Part shown: positions 49,086-60,393 of the stretch, piece after piece | Numbering within the stretch: the stretch's first letter is position 1 | Layout: every line of letters begins with the position of its first letter | Assembly (NCBI GenBank): GCA_039105265.1 | Contig: JAPFFF010000001.1 | Coordinates: 9,672,001 to 9,736,000, forward strand | Reading direction: 5' to 3' | DNA length: 64,000 nt | DNA from: Tritrichomonas musculus | Taxonomy: Eukaryota; Parabasalia; Tritrichomonadida; Tritrichomonadidae | Program-made: the position numbers and the translations under genes | Notes under the pieces: generated by a model | Databases searched by the model: none | Told to the model about the DNA's origin: nothing | Seen by the model: the letters and a program-made list of their open reading frames with translations, nothing else

Positions 49086-51877
49086 CCAAGGGCTCCCACC
49101 CCTGGACCCCGCCTTACAAAGTCTTCAAAAAGCTCCAACAGTCCATATAATTCAAAAAGTTGGTAACAAAAAAATTCTAAGCAAAAAGTTTTATGGTCTC
49201 GTTATCAAAATTATTTTAGGGCAAATAATCTACCTAAACCAATTTATGGGATAAAGACGAGGTTGATGTTAATATTCTTAATATTTTCATCATGAATGTA
49301 ACGTTATGGACGGCACAAATGGACGTCCTTATATCGAAGATTGTGCCAGAGCTATATGGTGCAAGTGTTAAGGACAGGCTTAACGAAGTATTATAAATAT
49401 GATTACAAATATTTTTATAAGCGTGGTTACTTTTATTTCGAAAATAACTGATGTAGAAATGGGGGATGGAGATTCCATGGAAAATACATATAAATGCTAT
49501 AAGCTGATAGAATAGGTGAACTGGCACCTCCAGATGATCCCAATATCGATCAATAATTTCTTAATGAGATAGAAAATGACTGACAAGAAAAGGAAATAAT
49601 TGTTTTTGTTGAAATAAGAATTCCAAGTCAAGAATATTAAAATGATTTTTTAAATCAAATAACTGTTTAATTTGACAAGAATATAAGTAATAAGATCAAA
49701 TGATATTTTTTTTAATATGGAGCTACAATATTATCAATTGTTTCACGGCAAAACAATGTGAAAAGCTTTATATAAATTAAACTATATAAAGTTTAAGATG
49801 GAATGAACAAAATATCTCTGAAAACTTTATTAGTTCAATTAGGAATGAAAACAAAAGCAATTAATGATAATTTATTAACTAAATAAAAGTTTTATTTCCT
49901 TTTATATAAAATATAATTTAAAAATAATAAATAATAAAGGTGCGTATTTATTTTGTAATATTAATTTTTTTATTTTATATTTATAATAGATACAAAATAT
50001 AGAATCAGAAAAAATATTTTTTATTTCATTTCATCTATCAGAAGTCAAGTATACACTTTTCATTTTTCAAAAGCTCTGTTTGTTTATTTGGACTTTTTGT
50101 ATTTCAGAATTATAGAATTAAATAAAAGATAAAAATGAAATAAAGAATTATTTTATCATTTATCAATATATATAATAGTATATATTATATTTTATACTAT
50201 GAAATATCATACATTTACAAGGATATTTCTCTTATTTAAAAATCAAACAGAGTTTCAGAAATATAAAAATGCGTAATCTCGACTTCTGTTTTATATTTTC
50301 AAATAGTAAACATATATTTTAATTATATACTTGTATATGATTATTTATTTATATTTATTAATAATTTTTATATTGGTTTTTTTATAAACATGATTCAAAC
50401 AGAGCTTCAGAAATTTTAAAAGTGTATGCTCGACTTCTGGTAGGCTTTTGATCAATTGAATTTATTTGTTATTTATAGTTTTTAATATGCATTTTAACTA
50501 TATGCTTTTCAAGGAAATCCTATAGATATTTATTGAAAATTTTCTATCGTTACACCCCCTATCATTTTTTGTAAAATTATATCTGTCAAAAAAAAAAAAA
50601 AATAATTGTTTTTTGATCTTTTAGGACAAATATCATCATTTTTGACCTAAACTTTTTCATAATTTGGAAGTATTGAAAGATGTATTCTATGAGTTTATTC
50701 AATATTGACAAGTTTACAGCATTTTTGGGACGGATGCCCTTAAATGAATGAAATATCTAATTCAAGTAAAATTGTAAAATACAAATATACTAGATTAAAT
50801 CAAATAAATTTATATTTTAAATATAAATATATAGGGGATTCAACCGTAAAAAAGTGACACATTTTTAAAACTTCAATATTTTTTAATAAAAATATTATCA
50901 TTTTGTAGATAATTTGCTAAATAATCAAGTATTAATTTTTGGAAAAAAATTGTCTATCATGTCATGAAAGGGAATGGATTTTTTAATTGAATGCTTTTCT
51001 TATATTTTTCATTTCACATTTCAAATTCAATTAATATTTAAATAATAGAGTTTATCCAAATTCCAATTATTTTAAACTAGATAAAAAAGGCAGATGCAAT
51101 CATATCATCTTGTTCTAGTATTTTTTTTATTTATTTCTACGAATTGACAGTTATTTTTTTTTATCTTCAGATATCATATTTCACTTCTAAAAAACATCAA
51201 TGCCAATGCTTTTATTAATACATTAATATTGTAAAGCCAACTTTTTAGATTATTATTTTTAGTTGAAATAATAAAGATTAGAATTAAAATATTTTTACAT
51301 TAAAAATGATATTATTATCACCATAAAATATCAGTTATGAATCATGAAAAGATGTGTGATATTTCTTTATAGATTTTTAAAATTGATGTTTGATATGATT
51401 TGAATCTTTTTCAAAATTCATTAATTTCAAGTATTTAATCATTGAATTATATGTTTTTGTTTATGAATTAAATAATTATTCTATTGTATTTAACATGAAT
51501 TGTCTTTTTTTGGTTCATAAATTATGAATTTTTCATATAACATTTCATGTCAACTTTCTATTATTCTCTTTCATGACCCTATAGATATTTTTTTATTATA
51601 AGATATATTTTAGAATTAATAAATAATGGAGATATTATTTTAATAGTAAAATAAACAAAATAATTAATTTTTAATTTTTATTCAATTTTTTGACACTTTA
51701 CAAACGGTTGAATCTATATAAATATAAATATTCTTAATTTGAAATAATATATCTAATTTGAAAATTGAATTTTATTTAGAATATACTTTTTTAATGAATT
51801 ATATAAATAAATGAAAAACTAGAAATAAAGAAGCAAGTTTTTGAAAAGTCTTTGATTTAATTGTTGTTTATGTGATA
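49086..51877. other. AT-rich intergenic region
   Basis: About 2.8 kb with no supported gene. It contains an 18-bp direct repeat partner near 49301, one arm of a 16-bp inverted repeat near 49415, and a possible MITE at about 50030-50455. The rest shows nothing beyond AT-rich low complexity. Confidence 0.6.
50030..50455. repeat. MITE-like unit with ~50-bp inverted ends
   Basis: The left end reads CATCTATCAGAAGTCAAGTA ... AAAGCTCTGTTTG. The right end is an imperfect inverse: CAAACAGAGCTTCAGAAATT ... CGACTTCTGG. A third, direct copy lies between them at about 50247-50290. No ORF is present. Confidence 0.55.
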
Positions 51878-54800
51878 TTAATGTTTATGAGTTGAAGTTA
51901 TATTACCAAATTGATCAATTCTGTTTCTTTGTTGTTTTAACGATGTCACTCCTATTGGAATGTCATTATTCATTTGTACAATTCCATCAAAATTAGGATA
52001 AATAATATGATGTTGGAAAATTGATTTGTAATATGATACGAAATATCTGGGATGTATCCATTTACTCCAGTCGATTTTGAATTGACAAGCCACGGCGAGT
52101 AAATGGATACATACCATACCTGTATCATGATAGAATTTGCATAAGCAAATTGGAGCTTCATCAGGACAAATTATAACTGTGCATTTTTCAGTAGCATCTT
52201 TAAATACTTCATATTTAAATTGTGAAACTGGCGTTTGAAAAACTGTTAAATGCTGAGCAATTGCAAGAGCATAGCTTAAATAACTTTGAGCACTATTAGT
52301 AAGTGTTCCACTTTGTGAACATATATCTTGAAGAGTTGTAAATCCAATATCATATATCTGCTGGAAAATTTCCAGAGGTTCCTTATTTTTGAGGTCTAGT
52401 CTTTTGATTTTTGCGTTCAAAGATTCAACTGCAGATGATGATAAGCTTTGATCTCCTTTAGCATCTGTTTCAAAACGGCTTATTTTACTCCATTTATTGC
52501 CTGTATCTAAATATTTTTTTAATTCATTGTTTGATTGATTGATAGCATTTTTTTTTGAATTATATTCTTGTGGAGATTGAGACTTTACAAGTGACAAAAA
52601 TTCTTCTTTACTCGGACAATGCTGACTTATATGCCATGCACAGAGTAAATTGTTAATTCCAACCTTTTCTATGCTACCAATTAATGCTCGAGAATCATCA
52701 GTATGACAGGTTTCAATTCGATGCAAATGACCTCTCAACAAACTCAAAAACAAATCTGTATAATCTCCTTTTTCTGAGGGAGCCCATGCTACGGCCAGAG
52801 GAAGAATACTTCTGTCTCCGGTCATTGTTACCAAAGTATACAAGTGCCCTTTTGAAATGCCATTTTGAAATCTGGTATCAGTTTGTACGACGGGGAAGAA
52901 AATTGATGCATAAATAAATTGGAGAGCATAGTTGGGCACAATACCAACAAAATCTATCAATCCTTCATTGTTTTTATGTATATATCCATTACCTCCTGCT
53001 TGCCTAATTATTTGAATAAGACTGGTCAATTTGCCCCAGGATGCTAATCTGTCTTCTCTGGTCAAATTAAAAACAATATTATAATTCCTCCTAATTCTTA
53101 GATTATTAATTGTGTTTGGTAATAAGTTAAACTTTGAATTTATTTTAGCCATATACTTTGCATCTAATTGTGAACTTTTACCGTTTTCAAATATAACTTT
53201 TTGAAGTGATTCAGTTGAAACAATGACTGGCTTCGGGCATGTATGGTAAGTCTGATTTTCTAAATGAAAACCATCTTCAGATCGTATAAAATTAGCTGTA
53301 TAAAAGCATCCTTGTGATTTGCATTTAAATCCAAGTCTGCTTGGATCTTTTGTTTCAATTTTCATAAGTCTATAACCTTTATTTGCTTTGGCTAAAATTG
53401 TTTGAACAATAAATTCATTTTGAAAAGGTTCATGTGATTCAAGATTTGCAATTGTTATTGTATCATTTATATCATTTACATCAGATGATGATTCTGTTAC
53501 TTCATTATTTGTTCCTACAAATTTTCCTTCAATATCAAATCTGCTCCAGCATTCACTCATTTCATTTTCTATGGCGCTATCGTGCAGAGAATTAATATCT
53601 TCTTGGCTCAATGAATTTCTCGTTGGCATTGTAATCATAAAAGTCTTATGTGTCGATGGTTCTAGTATTGGATTTTCCAGTTGCCGCATCCTTATATTAT
53701 TATCCTTTTTCTTTCTGGCTTTTGCTTTTGCATTATCTCCTTTATCAAGATATTGTTTGCCTTTTGGTCTTCCACGTTTCTTTTTTATACTAAAATCATC
53801 AAATATTTCATCACACATTGAAAAATCAAATATTTTATAACTTCCAATATTATCTTCAGATATAAAAGCGAAATTATTATATTTAAATATCTGATGCAAA
53901 GTATTTTGATCAATCACTTTTTTTTTATTGAAATAATTCTTTTCAATGTAACTTGCAAGTTCATTATGATGACATTTGACTGATTCTATAAAAGATTGTT
54001 TAAATGTTTTGTCATCAGGTTTGATACGTTTTTCTTCAAGAAGGTGAATTATTTCAAAGTTATTACCATGTATGGCAAAAAGCCAAGATTCTGGAGTTAT
54101 TTTGGCTCCATTTTTTTGTAAAAATTTGAAAATTTTAAATGATCCGAAAAATGCTGCATAATTTATGAAACTCAATTTACTTACAATTGAATTTTTGATT
54201 AAAAATAAATTAGTTTCATATATAGATAAATTGATTATTTCGTCAAATGAGATTTGATTTGTTTGAATATATGATTGAAATTCAGTAATCATATCACATT
54301 GGATTAATTTACAAATATAACTATCATTCTCACCTATTTTTCTGTTTTCATAAAAATTGTCAGGCAATTCTGTGTTAATCTCATTAATCCAATTATTATT
54401 TGCATTATTTGGAGGAAACCAATCATTTTTGATAAATGGCTGTAATTCAGGCGAGAAAAATTGTGGATATTTAGTTATGATAAATTTTTCCTTTATCAGT
54501 TGTTTGCAAACATAGTCATCAAATATTAATATTTGACTTTCGATTAAAAATAGTAGAATTCTTTTGTTGCTTTTGAAAATATCAAATATTTCTGAATTCG
54601 AGAAGTTCTGAACGATTTCGGCTTTTATATCTAATATAATTTTTTCAATTTTCGGGAAAAAATTGACATATCGATGATGATTGTTCGATATTCTGGTGAT
54701 TAATGTTAACATTAATTTAAATTCTTGTATATTTTCATAGATTTTTTCATTTACAATGATATCTGTAATGAGCTGATAACTTTCTTCAATATCTTCCTCT

Positions 54801-54895
54801 GTATCAATAAAACTTAAAAGGTAATTTTGAACCTTTTTCATTCTATCAAGGATAATTTCATCATAGACTGCATTTACGGAATTTGTATCATCCAT
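51878..54895 (-). CDS. Chimeric protein: DUF3447/ankyrin N-terminus fused to MULE transposase
   Basis: 1005 residues, one open frame. Residues about 1-340 follow the trichomonad DUF3447/ankyrin pattern (IGENDSYICKLIQ, FFGSFKIFKFLQKNGAKI, LFAIHGNNFEIIHLLEE, SVKCHHNELASYI). An AT-hook-like KKRGRPKGKQ follows (about 369-380). A C-C...H-C zinc unit lies at about 522-555 (FKCKSQGCF ... YHTCPKP). The MULE DDE core includes VVQTDTRFQNG (about 670) and CHTDDSRALIGSIEK (about 727), with NLLCAWHISQHC after it. A SWIM finger CLCKFYHDTGMVCIHLL lies at about 915-931. TTTCATTTTTTTATT precedes the ATG, matching a trichomonad initiator. It is either a live element or a domesticated fusion. Confidence 0.85.
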   Translation of the reverse strand: MDDTNSVNAVYDEIILDRMKKVQNYLLSFIDTEEDIEESYQLITDIIVNEKIYENIQEFKLMLTLITRISNNHHRYVNFFPKIEKIILDIKAEIVQNFSNSEIFDIFKSNKRILLFLIESQILIFDDYVCKQLIKEKFIITKYPQFFSPELQPFIKNDWFPPNNANNNWINEINTELPDNFYENRKIGENDSYICKLIQCDMITEFQSYIQTNQISFDEIINLSIYETNLFLIKNSIVSKLSFINYAAFFGSFKIFKFLQKNGAKITPESWLFAIHGNNFEIIHLLEEKRIKPDDKTFKQSFIESVKCHHNELASYIEKNYFNKKKVIDQNTLHQIFKYNNFAFISEDNIGSYKIFDFSMCDEIFDDFSIKKKRGRPKGKQYLDKGDNAKAKARKKKDNNIRMRQLENPILEPSTHKTFMITMPTRNSLSQEDINSLHDSAIENEMSECWSRFDIEGKFVGTNNEVTESSSDVNDINDTITIANLESHEPFQNEFIVQTILAKANKGYRLMKIETKDPSRLGFKCKSQGCFYTANFIRSEDGFHLENQTYHTCPKPVIVSTESLQKVIFENGKSSQLDAKYMAKINSKFNLLPNTINNLRIRRNYNIVFNLTREDRLASWGKLTSLIQIIRQAGGNGYIHKNNEGLIDFVGIVPNYALQFIYASIFFPVVQTDTRFQNGISKGHLYTLVTMTGDRSILPLAVAWAPSEKGDYTDLFLSLLRGHLHRIETCHTDDSRALIGSIEKVGINNLLCAWHISQHCPSKEEFLSLVKSQSPQEYNSKKNAINQSNNELKKYLDTGNKWSKISRFETDAKGDQSLSSSAVESLNAKIKRLDLKNKEPLEIFQQIYDIGFTTLQDICSQSGTLTNSAQSYLSYALAIAQHLTVFQTPVSQFKYEVFKDATEKCTVIICPDEAPICLCKFYHDTGMVCIHLLAVACQFKIDWSKWIHPRYFVSYYKSIFQHHIIYPNFDGIVQMNNDIPIGVTSLKQQRNRIDQFGNITSTHKH

Positions 54896-55603
54896 AATAA
54901 AAAAATGAAATCCGTTGACTTTTTTTTTAGAGTGTTACGTTAGTTTTTTTTCAGATTAGTCGTTTATCTTTTTTTTTTTTGGTTTATTCCGTTTAATTTA
55001 GAGATAAAGTCGAATTTGATTTTAATTGAAACCTTATTGAAAAAAATAGAATAAATTTTGAAAATGAAATTGAATTTATAACCATATGTATTCAATATTT
55101 TAAAGCTCCTCTTAAATCAATTTTAAAATCTCAATATACATATATTATCAATATCTTTTTTGTTTCTTTGCTTCATAGTTTTATTTTTCATAAATTACTT
55201 TTTATATCATTAAGAAATAATGTTTATTTAAAAAACATAATATAATATATAAAAATAGCATAGATGAATTTATATTTCAACTAGTTTATTATTTCAATGA
55301 ATTAGTTTTTTTTTTTTTTTCAATAGAAAATAAATTTATCTAATAGATTTAATTTAATTTATAGTCAATTTTAAAGTTATTAAGTCTAATAATGGAATTA
55401 ATTGAATTTTTAAAAATATAAACCGAAATATGTAAATTTATCAGAAAAAAATATGTGTTTTTTTTTCCATTTTATCTTGTTAAATATTTGAAATTATAAG
55501 TAAAAATGATCAGATTGAAATAAATAAAATTTAATACTATAATAAATATTTAATTAAAGTCTTCTTTTGATTAAAAACAAAAAACAAAAAACAAAAATAA
55601 AAA

Positions 55604-55680
55604 ACATTCAATAAATACATCACAAAAAGTGGCAGGTAAAAGCTATTATACTCAAAAAATTGATTTCAAATTCAGTTAAT
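55604..55680 (-). repeat. Diverged fragment of the dispersed ~1-kb repeat
   Basis: CATTCAATAAATACATCACA and the following CTCAAAAAATTGATTTCAAA match 57107-57175 with several differences, in the same orientation as the full copy there. Confidence 0.7.
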
Positions 55681-56203
55681 TTATATACGTTAATGAAATT
55701 TGTAAAAACACTTTTATAGAAATAAAAAATGATTGTATTCACGATAATTTAGTATAAATATTTATTATATATCAATATATTAAAGATAATTATCGTAGGG
55801 TTATTTTATTTATTTATTTTCATCGGTTTTAATTTTCTAACGTACTTCTTGCAATTTTAACTAACGTCTTGACTTTTTTGATAGTTTTTTTTTTTACTAA
55901 ATAGTGGGGAAAAAATAGATAAATTATTATTATTTGTGAATATAAAATAACAATTCTTTTTACTTCTTAACAAAAATGTATTGTCATCTTTGAAAAAGTT
56001 ATTTTTTATTTATCGTTCAGGCCATTTTTAACCTCATAACCGTCCCCTGCGAACTTTTTCCAAAGCCCTCGCAAAACCCGGTCCTATTTTTCCCTTCGCC
56101 CGTTAAAGATAGAAAAAAACTGTCATTCATCTATATAAGGATGAATGGCCAATTTAGGGTCAAATACTCTCGCGGTTGACAGTTTTTTATTGAGAAAAAG
56201 CCA

Positions 56204-56265
56204 TTTTTTGAAAGCTGGCAATTCTTTTTTCAGACTCCAAAAAAGAATTGCCAGCTTTCAAAAAA
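56204..56265. repeat. Perfect 27-bp hairpin
   Basis: The arm at 56204-56230 (TTTTTTGAAAGCTGGCAATT then CTTTTTT) is the exact inverse of 56239-56265, with an 8-nt loop CAGACTCC. An 8-bp stem CATTCATC/GATGAATG lies shortly before, at about 56124-56148. This could be a folded RNA, a transposon tip or a foldback. Confidence 0.9.
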
Positions 56266-57046
56266 CCAAAAAGAATGATTTATTTAATTTTCATTATTTT
56301 TATAAAAATTATGATAATTTTGGAAGTTTGAAGTAGGCAATTAAGAATGATATTTGAATTTAATTTTTTTTTTAATAAAATTGATTAGAAATAATGTTTT
56401 ATTTTGATTATTAATATTGTTTTTATAGAAGAAAGGTGAAATTCTTAATCGCATGCTTCTGTAAATTAAAAATTAAAATTGAGAAGGAAAAACTTTTTGC
56501 AAAAGAATGACCAAATAAATTCAGAATAATAAAATTTAATCTATTTAAGAAGAGCATAAAAGCAAAAATAAAAAGGAGGGCTTATTTAGTGTAAATTAGT
56601 TTAATTGAAAGATAATTTTACTTAATGAGAATAAAAAACTTGAAAAATGGATGCTATTTGTGAATTTATAATTGCATTTGAGGAAGGAGTTGGATTCGTT
56701 TGCTGAGAAAACCTTGCTTGCATGTGAAAAGAAACATAACTGTGTGCGGAGGAATTTATTTGTGTGCTACTAGAGATCTATGTCGATTAAGTTTGCTGAT
56801 CTGAAAATGTTGCTTGTAAATATGTTGTTTGCTGGTATTTACTGTTTTATTGATTATAACAGTTGTTTATAGGCACTGGCTTACCTTTGCTTCCGGATTT
56901 GTGGTTATTTTTTAGTGATCTGCTTTTTTAGTTTGTCATTTGTCCTGTATACTGATAAAGCTAACATTATTTAATTATTCGTGGTTGCGATTTGCTTTTT
57001 TGTAGTTGTTACTTGCTTATTAATGGTTGCTTTTGAACAAAAAGAT

Positions 57047-58078
57047 TTTTGATTTTATATAATTATTTTACTTTCCTACTTTTTCTATGTCAATAATTCT
57101 TAATCTTCATTCAATAAAAACATCACAAAAAGTTGCCGATAAAAGGCATTATCTCAAAAAATTGATTTAAAATATTCATCAACTGATATAAACTTTTCTC
57201 AAAATTACAAATAATTATTGAAAAATTTAAATAAGTTATAGAAAAAAAAAAATAATTTTAAAATGTTGATATATCAAAATATGATATAGATTTTTCTAGT
57301 AAAAACAATTTATATACTACTCAAATATATTCCAAATAATATAAAAATCAAAATACTTTAAATAAATACAGTAATATATCTTGATTTAATACCAAATACG
57401 TTTATAATAAGTTTTGATTTAATCATAATCTTCATTTTTCTACATCAAAAAAATAAAATAAGAAAAAATGATTTACATATTTTCTAATATTGATTCACAT
57501 ATATATATTTTAATATGTTTTTGTTAGCAATTTACTGATTGGTTTATGAATATTATAGAATAATCGTATATATTCAGAGGGTTTTTTATAACGTTTAAAG
57601 CTAGTATAATATGTAAAAAATGATAAAGAATATTATTCGAGGAGATTTTCTATCTATTTCAACAATGAACCAAGAAAATTAAATTATTAGATATAAATCG
57701 CTGATCTAAAAATATACGAATTAGCATTTTATATCGCAAAGTTCGACGTAAAACTCAATTGTCTACAATGTCCTGGTACTTACAAACTTTTTTCTCGTGG
57801 AGTTTGTTGCGATTAAATTAGATATTATATTTGAAAAAGGAATTTTGGGATAAAAATTGCGTCATTGTAATCTCCACGGAACCCCGATTAATATATATTT
57901 TTTTCGGCTTCTTACTCTATAAATGCTGCAGCGCTTAACATTTTGGAATTTTTTAATGATATGTTTTTGAGAGGAAAAATGATACTAAATATTTTTTCTT
58001 TATCAATTGGAGATATTATTTTTTTTACCTTTTCAATTTTTGATAACTTAAGTGAAAAATTGAGTACTTAGGTGAAAT
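57047..58078 (-). repeat. Uninterrupted copy of the dispersed ~1.03-kb repeat
   Basis: Inverse of 27398-28297 joined to 44846-44975 at near identity. The point where P2 sits in the other copy is here a single TCAAC (57179-57183), the inverse of GTTGA. No ORF; no TIRs seen. The two copies are about 29 kb apart in inverted orientation. Confidence 0.95.
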
Positions 58079-58257
58079 AGTCCCCTTATGATTCAATTCT
58101 GAATAGAGCACATAAGAAAATAAACATCACTGCAATAAATCTTTTGTATTAAAGGCAAAGCATAAAAAAAAATCAATAAAATGAAAGATTTTGCATTAAA
58201 AAAGAATAAGTGGACCAAAAATGTATTGAAAAAGTGGATTGTATTTTATTGATTATC

Positions 58258-58479
58258 TTATTGATATAAATTTCTGTTGTTGTTAAACCAAAGACGAATT
58301 TTGGGCATGGTCCAACGAGTTGGATTAATATCCTTTATTTCTTCAAAAGTTTGAGTAATCACAGCTTTTCTTTCATCGCTACGTTCAGGAAGTTGGAAAT
58401 ATTCTTTAAGCTTAGGAACTAAGATTGCAAGTTCTTCCTGTGTTGGAAAACAACGTTGTTCACCATTCTCTTGTGTCAT
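58258..58479 (-). CDS. Small homeobox-like protein
   Basis: 73 residues. The C-terminus RWTMPKIRLWFNNNRN has the W-F-x-N-x-R pattern of homeodomain helix 3, and the preceding helices (LVPKLKEYFQLPE, RKAVITQTFEEIKDI) are spaced as helices 1 and 2. It would bind DNA. It may be a full small host gene or the DNA-binding part of one; TTCACAATTTTA before the ATG fits a trichomonad initiator loosely. Confidence 0.65.
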   Translation of the reverse strand: MTQENGEQRCFPTQEELAILVPKLKEYFQLPERSDERKAVITQTFEEIKDINPTRWTMPKIRLWFNNNRNLYQ

Positions 58480-59166
58480 TAAAATTGTGAATATAATTTT
58501 GCCGCATCACATTATTTAAAAAAAAAATTCTCTCAAAAAGAATACTATATAAAAAAAAACCTACCATTTTTTTCACCTAAATTTAACCTTTTATGATGTC
58601 AAAAAGTAAAAATAAATATAACCATTTCATCTTCAATTTTGGAAATTTTGTCAACTATCTCAATTATTAAATAATTGATATCTTGAAATAAAAAATATTT
58701 TTATTTAAAATAATAGATTATTTAATTTAAAGAAATTTATATGTATATTATTTATTAAAAAATAGTTCATATCTATTTTTGAAACCAGTTTTTTTGAAAA
58801 ATGGAAACTAGATTTGTTATTTTGAGAATCGATATCAAAAACATCACTTTTTTGCATCTGATACTCGATTATCAGTTTAAAAATCTGATATCGAGATTAT
58901 CGATTATCAAGATATCAGATATGAAATGTGATATAAAAATAAATTATCTGATAACATTTATCATTTTTTTCCTATGTTGATCGTTATTTTTGCGCCAATT
59001 TTTATTTCAAAACATTTTTTTGAGGTAAAATCATGTAAAGTGTTTTCGAAAACGAGTTTTTTTTTTTTTTTTTTTTGAATTTCTTTCAAAAAGTTTCATA
59101 AAGTGGATTATCTTTTTTGAGCACTAAAAAATAAAAAAAAATAAAAAATTAAAAATGATTTTTTAT
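58480..59166. other. AT-rich intergenic region
   Basis: No gene. At about 58820-58920 it carries clustered short palindromic words around ATCGAT, GATATC and TCTGATA, similar to those near 47745-47840, and preceded in both places by TTGTTATTTT. Confidence 0.6.
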
Positions 59167-59439
59167 TTAATATTTAGTTGGATAACCATTGCTATCAATC
59201 ACTGCTTGTAAACGTGATGAAACTGAGTTGATTAGTTTATGAATTAGTGATGTTTCAAGGTTCTCCCAAATGTTAAATATATAATCAACTAATTCTTGTT
59301 CTGTTTTGGGATTAAGATCATCAACCTTTCTTTTAAGAATACTCCAGAGGTTCTCGATTGGATTAAAGTCGGGCGATTTGCTTGGCCATCCTTCGAGAAC
59401 ATGGCAGTATTCTTTTAGATAATCAATTGTATTCAACAA
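59167..59439 (-). pseudogene. Tc1/mariner transposase C-terminal fragment
   Basis: 90 residues with EGWPSKSPDFNPIENLWSIL, the diagnostic D-x-N-P-I-E-N-x-W block that holds the last catalytic acidic residue of Tc1/mariner DDE_3 transposases, followed by a basic tail. The upstream two thirds of the gene are missing: the frame runs straight into the P3 terminus at 59440. The C-terminus and stop are intact. Confidence 0.9.
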
Positions 59440-59500
59440 AGTAGTAGTATAGTATAGGCTGGGATTCGTACCTCACCCCAGCCTACACTGCTCGCCACCA
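59440..59500. repeat. P3 terminus with subterminal palindrome
   Basis: AGTAGT-type tip followed by an imperfect hairpin with a GGCTGGG/CCCAGCC stem. The same layout occurs at 49035-49085 and, in a different sequence, at the P1 end. Confidence 0.65.
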
Positions 59501-59781
59501 AGCTCAGGTACGCCTTCGCTTGAGCCTCGCTAACGGCAAATACCTATTGAAAAACCTATCGTAAGTACATCCTCTCTATTCTCTCTAAGTTGTCACCCCC
59601 GTCCATCAAAGCCAAGTACACTGTCTCATTTAATTTTCTATTAATTTTTTTATACAACGCCATCTGATTTAAAGGTTATTATCCAATGTCATTTCCAAGG
59701 TTAATTGAATTCTACACCTACGAAAAATATTGAGATATAGGCGTTTTATTATGATTAAAATCAAACACCGATATAATTTTT

Positions 59782-60177
59782 TTACTCATTCCATTTCATT
59801 TGTTTAATGTAAATCTGTCGTACTGGATATTGATCTAAATTCATATTCTTTGGAAAATCATTGGCTAAAATCGAAATATTAAATTGCGTAACTTTCACTT
59901 CCTTAGATCCATATATTTCATCAAGAAAAGCAATCTTTGATCCGTGGAGAATTCTCACAAAATGTCTCTCACCACTCTTTTCATGAAATATCATAAGCAC
60001 TTCATAAGCATCCGTATCTATATCAAAAACACCTTGGAAAATTTTTTTTCTTGAATCATAATTGATTCCTCTTAATTCCTCAAAATTTTTATCATAACAA
60101 TCAACAAAGCCAGAATAAAATATTTTCCACTTATTTTCTTCTTCTTTATGATTTTTGAATGAAACAAAGAAATCCAT
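59782..60177 (-). CDS. P3 part: homologue of the C-terminal module of the P1 surface protein
   Basis: 131 residues. KWKIFYSGFVDCYD and RHFVRILHG then AFLDEIYGSKEV match, in order, WKAYYTGFTDV, HFIRFI and SYLDEIYFKDT at the end of the P1 protein 22482-25103. As in P1 it is the last gene before the terminus and reads toward it. Confidence 0.6.
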   Translation of the reverse strand: MDFFVSFKNHKEEENKWKIFYSGFVDCYDKNFEELRGINYDSRKKIFQGVFDIDTDAYEVLMIFHEKSGERHFVRILHGSKIAFLDEIYGSKEVKVTQFNISILANDFPKNMNLDQYPVRQIYIKQMKWNE

Positions 60178-60393
60178 GAATAATCCGAGTACTTCATCAA
60201 CAGGATATTTGTCATTTGATCTTACAACTTTGAAGTACTTTATATTGGAATAACCATTTATGTCAATTGATCAAAGGTACAATTAACATAAGAATCATCT
60301 TTATATTTATCATCTGATATCAATGATATTTCATCTTGTCTGATTATTTTTTCTGCTAATATTAATTTGGTATCTTGATATCAGAAAAAATAA

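Larger units (their letters stand above)
54896..57046. other. AT-rich intergenic region with two structured spots
   Basis: No supported gene. It holds a short diverged copy of the dispersed repeat (about 55604-55680), a GC-richer stretch (about 56030-56110) and a perfect hairpin (56204-56265). From about 56640 to 57040 the DNA is less AT-rich and word-diverse without an open frame, as in a decayed gene. Confidence 0.55.

Noticed and set aside
49039-49254. Pro-rich ORF near the 49-kb palindrome
   Set aside because: It translates the GC-rich element terminus and has no coding signs.
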